From NCBI GenBank assembly GCA_013152945.1, contig JAADFL010000215.1, forward strand, positions 1 to 12,028: a stretch of 12,028 nucleotides of DNA. The letters are read 5' to 3'. Of this stretch, positions 7,744 through 12,028 are shown in pieces (position 1 is the first letter of the stretch; each line of letters begins with the position of its first letter). Source of the DNA: Deltaproteobacteria bacterium. GTDB taxonomy: Bacteria > Myxococcota_A > JAADFL01. Both the position numbers and the translations under genes were made by a program. The notes beneath the pieces are model-generated. The model had not been told where the DNA came from and did not search any database. It saw nothing but the letters and a program-made list of their open reading frames with translations.

Positions 7744-9300
7744 ATGTTAGAAACCCTGAGCAAAGGATTCCGTGCCGCCAAGAGAAAACTTTCAGGTGTC
7801 GCTGAAATTCATGAGGATGACATAGACGAGGCCTTACGTGAAGTAAGGATGAGCCTGCTCGAAGCCGATGTAGACTTTAAAGTAACGAAGAATTTCCTGA
7901 ACAGGGTGAGGGAAAAGGCCGTCGGCGAGGTCGTAAGACTGTCCGCCAAGGCCAAGAACAGGAAAGTCAAGGTAACACCGGCCGAACATTTCATCTCAAT
8001 CTGCAAGCAGGAGCTGGAACATCTCATGGGACCGGTCGATACTTCCCTGAACTATGAAAGACATGTCTCGGCCATCATGATGGTGGGCCTTCAAGGTTCA
8101 GGTAAGACCACTACTGCAGCCAAGCTGGCCAGGTTCATAAGGGATTTTCAAGCCAGGAAGCCCATACTTGTGGCTGCCGACGTGTATCGGCCGGCGGCAA
8201 TCGACCAGTTGAAGGTTCTCGGGGAACGTCTCGGTGTACCGGTTTACTACGAAGATTCGGGTGACCCCATAGGAATATGTTCCAGGGCACTCGAAACAGC
8301 CAAGGACAAGGGCTGTGACACGGCTATCTTCGATACTGCCGGCCGGCTGGCCATAGATGACACATTGATGAACGAATTGGAGAAGATACAGGAGAAGACA
8401 TCTCCGGAAAACATACTTCTCGTAAGCGATGCAATGATTGGTCAGGATGCGGTCCGCACAGCATCTGAGTTTAACAGGAGATTGGAACTCACCGGTTTCA
8501 TACTTACCAAATTGGATGGTGATGCAAGGGGAGGAGCCGCCCTGTCAATAAAGGAGGTGACAGGCAGACCCATAAAGTTCATTGGAATGGGCGAGGGCCT
8601 GGACCAGCTCGAAGAATTCAGGCCGGATGGCCTTGCATCAAGGATCCTGGGCCTGGGCGACATCGTGGGATTGATGCAGGACTTCGAGTCCGTTGTCGAC
8701 GCGGAAAAGGCTGAAAGAGATGCAATGCGCATGCTCCGGGGAAGGTTTACGATGGATGACTTCCTGGAGCAGATCCGCACACTCAAGAAAATGGGATCGT
8801 TGAGTGACCTGTTCGAAAAGCTTCCCATGTTTCCGGACGGTCTACCTGAAGGAATGGCAGTGGACGATACCCAGCTATTGAAAATCGAGTCCATAATACA
8901 GTCCATGACAAAAAAGGAACGTTTGAAACCGGAAATCATAGATCCCAGCAGGGTTGTTAGGATAGCTACCGGATCAGGCCGTAAGGTACAGGATGTTGAA
9001 GAACTGCAACAACGTTTTCTGGCCATGAAGGAAATGATGTCCGCCATCGGTACACAGCCCGGTCTCCTCTCCAAGATTCCCGGTTTCAAACAACTGGGGC
9101 AAATAGGCCAACTTCGCAAGATGCTCAAGCAAAAAGGTGGAAGGCAGCCCATGCCCCTTGGCATGGAAGATGATGGCAATTTTCCTGCAGGGCCGAGGCC
9201 CAAGACCGACGAAGAGAGGAAAAAGGCTAAAAAATTTCGAAAAAAATTAAAGGAACAGAGACGAAAGTCAAAAAAGAAAAAGAAAAAAAAGAAAAAATAG
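7744..9300 (+). CDS. ffh: Signal recognition particle protein Ffh (SRP54)
   Basis: 518 aa; GAGGAG (7733-7738) lies 5 nt before the ATG. Ffh binds 4.5S/SRP RNA and the signal sequences of nascent membrane proteins, and with the FtsY receptor delivers ribosomes to the translocon. The N domain (1-105) contains ALREVRMSLLEADVD. The G domain carries G1 GLQGSGKTTT (115-124), DVYRPAA (146-152), G3 DTAGR (197-201) and G4 TKLDGDARGG (255-264). The M domain (about 300-440) is Met-rich and has the RNA-contact segment SRVVRIATGSG (402-412) followed by VQDVEEL. All essential motifs are present. The usual length is about 450 aa; the excess is a C-terminal tail (about 478-518) that becomes almost pure Lys/Arg and ends in ten consecutive Lys. 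The 3' end is A-rich (9228-9298). No rpsP (S16) follows, unlike the arrangement in many proteobacteria, and no SRP RNA gene was recognised nearby. A 5-bp hairpin at 9314-9327 has no T-run and is not a convincing terminator. Confidence 0.98.
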   Translation: MLETLSKGFRAAKRKLSGVAEIHEDDIDEALREVRMSLLEADVDFKVTKNFLNRVREKAVGEVVRLSAKAKNRKVKVTPAEHFISICKQELEHLMGPVDTSLNYERHVSAIMMVGLQGSGKTTTAAKLARFIRDFQARKPILVAADVYRPAAIDQLKVLGERLGVPVYYEDSGDPIGICSRALETAKDKGCDTAIFDTAGRLAIDDTLMNELEKIQEKTSPENILLVSDAMIGQDAVRTASEFNRRLELTGFILTKLDGDARGGAALSIKEVTGRPIKFIGMGEGLDQLEEFRPDGLASRILGLGDIVGLMQDFESVVDAEKAERDAMRMLRGRFTMDDFLEQIRTLKKMGSLSDLFEKLPMFPDGLPEGMAVDDTQLLKIESIIQSMTKKERLKPEIIDPSRVVRIATGSGRKVQDVEELQQRFLAMKEMMSAIGTQPGLLSKIPGFKQLGQIGQLRKMLKQKGGRQPMPLGMEDDGNFPAGPRPKTDEERKKAKKFRKKLKEQRRKSKKKKKKKKK

Positions 9301-9679
9301 GAGGAAAATATTCGCCTTCCATAAGGCCCTAAAAATGCCGTCCTGTGCTTCTCTGGTTTCATGATTCTCCCCTAATTTCATCCAGCCCGTTGAACACAAG
9401 CAATAGATCGGCACAGGGGTTCAGGATCCTGTCACAGGTCATTCATTTTGGAATCTCTTTACACTTTTCTAAATAAGAGTGGTATTAATCGGAATTGATA
9501 GGTTCATTAAAAACCGGGGTATGAACTATGGATGCAATGATTTTGGAAAGAAAAGTTGTAAAAAAAGATCGAAACCAACTGTTCCATGAAGTCTCTTCCG
9601 GCTTCGTGCGAACCAGAAAAATCAACCAATAGATGGCAAAAAATTTGACTTGCAAGTCATTGAAAGAGAGGTAAATACC
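9301..9679. other. 379-base gap without a convincing gene
   Basis: It holds a short hairpin (GCCTT-CCAT-AAGGC, 9314-9327), a 10-bp palindrome CAGGATCCTG (9422-9431) and weak promoter-like words (TTTACA at 9458-9463 with TATTAA 19 bp on). There is also a 34-codon frame from an ATG at 9528 to a TAG at 9630-9632 with only a GGGG-type ribosome site, and a perfect 14-bp palindrome at 9646-9659. The leader of the heptad-repeat gene presumably lies at the right-hand end. No tRNA or SRP RNA signature was recognised. Confidence 0.6.
9646..9659. promoter_or_regulatory. Perfect 14-bp palindrome upstream of the heptad-repeat gene
   Basis: TGACTTGCAAGTCA equals its own reverse complement. It lies 20 bp before the ATG at 9680 and just ahead of the AGAGAGG ribosome site. 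It could be a dimeric-repressor operator, which is the simplest reading of a gapless palindrome. A hairpin in mRNA would have almost no loop and is less likely. No second copy was noticed in the window. Confidence 0.4.
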
Positions 9680-11017
9680 ATGAGCAACCAAACAAAAACA
9701 GAAGATTGCCTTCCCACTATTGAGAAGATCCTGGCAGTGGCAAGTAAAGGCAGCAATGCCGCAGTCAACCTGGTGGAGCTGGTCCGGCGTGGCCATGAGT
9801 TCGAAGAGGAAAAAGCCGATCTTGCCATGGAACAACATGATTTAATGATCAACCTTGTGAAAAACTCTGAAAAACGAAACGAGATGGCCCAGCAACGCAC
9901 CGAGTGCTCTTTACAGCTTGTGAAGTGCGCCAATGTACGTACTGACTTGGCTGAAAAGCGTACCGCACTTTCCAACCGATTGGTGAACAACTCAGACCGC
10001 CGTACGGATTATGCTGAAAAACGCACGGAAATGATGCAGAAACAGACCAAGTTGTCCACAAAAAACATGGAGATGGCTCAAAAACGGACAAATTTTGCCA
10101 CACATCGTACTGAACTTGCCGAACATCGAACCAAGCTCGCAGACAATCGCACCGAGCTCGCGAATGGACGCACCGAGCTTGCAAACAAACGAACCAAGCT
10201 TGCAGACAAGCGCACCGAGCTCGCAAATGGACGCACCGAGCTTGCAAACAAACGAACCGAACTTGCAAACAAACGAACCGAACGGGCTGAATACCGCACA
10301 AAACTCTCCCAAAATCGAACCGAACTCGCCGACAAACGAACCGAACTTGCAAACAAACGCACCGAACGGGCTGAATACCGCACAAAACTCTCCCAAAATC
10401 GAACCGAACTCGCGGACAAGCGCACTGAGCTTGCAAATGGACGCACCAAGCTTGCAGACAAACGAACCGAACTTGCAAACAAGCGTACCGAACGGGCTGA
10501 ATACCGCACAGAACTTTCCAAAAATCGCACCGAGCTTGCGAGCAAGCGCACTGAACGGGCTGAATACCGCACAGAACTTTCTAAAAATCGCACCGAGCTT
10601 GCGGACAAACGAACCGAGCTCGCAAATGGACGCACCGAGCTTGCAAACAAGCGCACTAATTTATCAACCAAGCGTACAGGGTTGGCAAAAGGCAGGAATC
10701 ACCTGGCCGGCCTGCGAACACACCTTTCATGTTACCGAACCCTGCTGGCCAAGGAAAGAACCATGTTGGCAATCATACGCACAGGCCTGGCATTGATTGC
10801 TTTTGGAACAGGCCTGATGCGATATTTCGGCTTCGGTCTCTGGACCATCCTGGACGTTACGCTCGTATTGATTGGGGTCACCATGCTGGCTTATGCCTGC
10901 CGCAAATACCTGGCTACGTACCGGGATGATTCCCGCTTGTTGAAGCTGCTCGAAAAACGCCTCGGAAAAATAGAAGAATTTGTCGACATGGAGGCGACTT
11001 TACCGGAAAAGGAGTAA
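9680..11017 (+). CDS. DUF202 membrane protein with giant Arg-Thr heptad-repeat domain
   Basis: 445 aa from the ATG at 9680, preferred because GAGAGG lies 9 nt upstream; a TTG at 9650 would add ten residues. Residues 1-50 are non-repetitive. From residue 59 to 367 every seventh position (59, 66, 73 ... 367) stays in one phase. Arg-Thr occupies 38 of these 45 heptads, typically R-T-E-L-A-x-K. The final units (RTHLSCYRTLLAKERTMLA, ending at 364) are the DUF202 signature and lead directly into two likely membrane helices (about 366-384 and 388-407). A cytoplasmic-looking helical tail (416-445) follows. DUF202 (YidH-like, related to the membrane part of eukaryotic Vtc polyphosphate polymerases) normally has only a few such heptads. 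Expected form: a long, possibly coiled-coil helix on the cytoplasmic side, anchored in the inner membrane; up to about 46 nm if fully helical. The function is unknown. The gene stands alone, convergent with a histidine kinase 57 bp downstream. Confidence 0.9.
   Translation: MSNQTKTEDCLPTIEKILAVASKGSNAAVNLVELVRRGHEFEEEKADLAMEQHDLMINLVKNSEKRNEMAQQRTECSLQLVKCANVRTDLAEKRTALSNRLVNNSDRRTDYAEKRTEMMQKQTKLSTKNMEMAQKRTNFATHRTELAEHRTKLADNRTELANGRTELANKRTKLADKRTELANGRTELANKRTELANKRTERAEYRTKLSQNRTELADKRTELANKRTERAEYRTKLSQNRTELADKRTELANGRTKLADKRTELANKRTERAEYRTELSKNRTELASKRTERAEYRTELSKNRTELADKRTELANGRTELANKRTNLSTKRTGLAKGRNHLAGLRTHLSCYRTLLAKERTMLAIIRTGLALIAFGTGLMRYFGFGLWTILDVTLVLIGVTMLAYACRKYLATYRDDSRLLKLLEKRLGKIEEFVDMEATLPEKE
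10100..10666 (+). repeat. 27 tandem 21-bp units encoding RT heptads, with 84-bp and 63-bp higher-order copies
   Basis: Residues 141-329 of the DUF202 protein are 27 uninterrupted 21-bp units. Superimposed on this, the marker GAACGGGCTGAATACCGCAC recurs starting at 10280, 10364, 10490 and 10553. The spacings are 84, 126 and 63 bp, all multiples of 21. The 84-bp pair is nearly identical at DNA level, so block duplication has occurred on top of single-unit expansion. Third-position changes (CGA/CGC, CTT/CTC, GCA/GCC/GCG) distinguish many units and the frame is never broken, which suggests selection on the protein sequence. Confidence 0.93.
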
Positions 11018-11074
11018 TATCGCCTCATTACGGCTTTTAGAAAATTGATTTTAATTGATTCAATCGAGGACGAT

Positions 11075-12028
11075 TTAATTGGGATGTCTTCTCTTATGCG
11101 ATTTTAGCAACACCCTGAAAACAGCTCCCCCGGCTCGCCCGCTATCCACTTCGACCTTGCCCCCGTTCAACTCGACAAGCCGCTTCACTATGGCCAGGCC
11201 AAGCCCCACGGATCCCCTGGACCTGCCTGAAACGTACGGCTCGAAAATCTTCTCCCTGTCCGAGTCTGCAACGCCCTCCCCTTCGTCCTCCACCTCTATC
11301 ACCTGCCAGCCCGCTTCCTTCCCGGAGACCGCGAGACGAATAGTACCGTTTTCAGGGGAATGCCTGACTGCATTTGCAACGAGATTGTCCAAGGCCTGGG
11401 CTATACGGTGCGAATCCACTTCCGCCGGTTCAAGCTCTTCTTCAATATCAATGTCCACCTTGATGCCCTTGCCGGCCCCTGAAAGTTCAGCAGTACGCCC
11501 CGCGGACCTGGCCAGGTCGCCAAGCTTTACCGGTTCGCGCCTTATCGAGAATTCACCCTGGTCAAGGGCCGCCAAATCAAGGATATCCCTGATGAGAGTG
11601 CCCATCATGGAAGCCTCTTGACTGATTGACTCAAGGTAATCGGCTTTCTTTTTTTCGTCCAGCTTGGCCCAGTAGACCTCGAGAATTTCAGCGGCATTGC
11701 CTATGGCGCTCAACCTGTTTTTCAGGTCGTGGGAACACACAGCCAGAAAATCACCCATTGCCCGGTTGCTCTTTTCGAGCTTCTCATTGGCCTCGGCGAG
11801 CTTGTGGTTCAACAGGTCGACCCTTGCACTGTACCTGGACATTTTTCTCCGGTTCTTGTCCATTAGTGCTGTTGCCAAGACACCCACGGCAAGTGAAGAA
11901 AAGACTGACAGGAAGCCGATGGCCATGTCGATGTTGGTACTGGAATACATGAAAAGTGCAATCCAGTATGCTATCGCGATCGGCAAGGTAAAAAGCAGGA
12001 ATTCAACCATGGTGAACGGCACGAAAAG
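11075..12028 (-). CDS. Membrane sensor histidine kinase, 5' end outside window
   Basis: The frame is open through the right edge. A GTG at 12022 and an ATG at 12010 are possible starts, but codons before them are also hydrophobic, so the N-terminus is probably cut off. Numbering from 12022 gives 315 aa. Membrane helices lie at about 6-26 and 32-54, followed by a linker helix (60-90). The HisKA segment has the phosphoacceptor His98 in SHDLKNRL; the Pro usual at His+5 is Arg. The ATPase domain has the N box DNLVANAVRHS (212-222), G1 DEGEGV (246-251), the F box FEPYV (260-264) and G2 GSVGLGLAIVKRL (270-282). All catalytic boxes are intact, so it should autophosphorylate. No large periplasmic sensing domain is visible in the part present. 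No response regulator lies in the window, so its partner is unknown. It is convergent with the DUF202 gene, with a 57-bp gap and no clear bidirectional terminator. Confidence 0.92.
   Translation of the reverse strand, partial: LFVPFTMVEFLLFTLPIAIAYWIALFMYSSTNIDMAIGFLSVFSSLAVGVLATALMDKNRRKMSRYSARVDLLNHKLAEANEKLEKSNRAMGDFLAVCSHDLKNRLSAIGNAAEILEVYWAKLDEKKKADYLESISQEASMMGTLIRDILDLAALDQGEFSIRREPVKLGDLARSAGRTAELSGAGKGIKVDIDIEEELEPAEVDSHRIAQALDNLVANAVRHSPENGTIRLAVSGKEAGWQVIEVEDEGEGVADSDREKIFEPYVSGRSRGSVGLGLAIVKRLVELNGGKVEVDSGRAGGAVFRVLLKSHKRRHPN

Noticed and set aside
9314-9327. Intrinsic terminator after ffh
   Set aside because: The stem is only 5 bp and is followed by CCTAAAAATG rather than a T-run.
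8442-9362. 306-codon minus-strand frame opposite ffh
   Set aside because: It is a shadow of the Ffh coding sequence; the Phe run mirrors the poly-Lys codons.
10100-10666. CRISPR array
   Set aside because: The units are contiguous 21-mers in frame with no unique spacers, and they encode a regular heptad protein.
9849-10671. Long open frames on the minus strand and in another plus frame across the heptad array
   Set aside because: A 21-bp repeat without stops stays open in several frames. Only the 9680-11017 frame has a ribosome site and ends in a recognised membrane domain.
11018-11074. Bidirectional terminator between the convergent DUF202 and kinase genes
   Set aside because: Only 3-5 bp imperfect stems (for example GCC-TCATTAC-GGC followed by TTTT) were found, too weak to call.

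Overview
The window looks like a chromosomal segment from a Gram-negative bacterium of the broad deltaproteobacterial/Myxococcota type. This is an inference from protein style: Cys-rich exported proteins with long low-complexity linkers, IPT/TIG domains joined to a YVTN-like propeller, an SH3b protein with a 'CG-DV-C' sensor-like domain, and a large membrane-embedded spermidine-synthase-like protein. Base composition looks mid-range. No rRNA, tRNA, CRISPR array, insertion sequence or phage gene was recognised.

Layout, left to right. (1) 1-772, minus: 5' part of a Cys-rich exported protein whose centre is 63 consecutive Asp-X dipeptides (X nearly always Thr); it runs off the left edge. (2) 934-4535, minus: a two-gene operon with a good sigma70-type promoter (TTGACA-17-TAGTAT). 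An SH3b/membrane-hairpin protein is followed 14 bp later by a lipoprotein with three IPT/TIG domains and a YVTN-like beta-propeller; both look like envelope proteins. (3) 4649-5257, minus: a small class I SAM methyltransferase, divergent from (4) 5384-9300, plus: a polytopic membrane protein with a spermidine-synthase-like domain between two related membrane modules, then ffh, the SRP GTPase, with an unusual poly-lysine tail. (5) 9301-9679: 379 bases without a convincing gene, ending in a perfect 14-bp palindrome just before (6) 9680-11017, plus: a protein made almost entirely of an Arg-Thr heptad repeat that runs in exact register into a C-terminal DUF202 membrane domain. (7) 11075-12028, minus, convergent: a membrane histidine kinase cut by the right edge.

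The most unusual item is the DUF202 protein. DUF202 proteins start with a short signature of RT-x-LA-x-x heptads leading into the first membrane helix. Here the same heptad extends for about 45 units without a break in phase, 38 of them carrying RT. The DNA shows further 84-bp and 63-bp duplications. The likely product is a very long, Arg-striped helix anchored in the inner membrane. Its function is unknown, and nothing in the window proves a partner.
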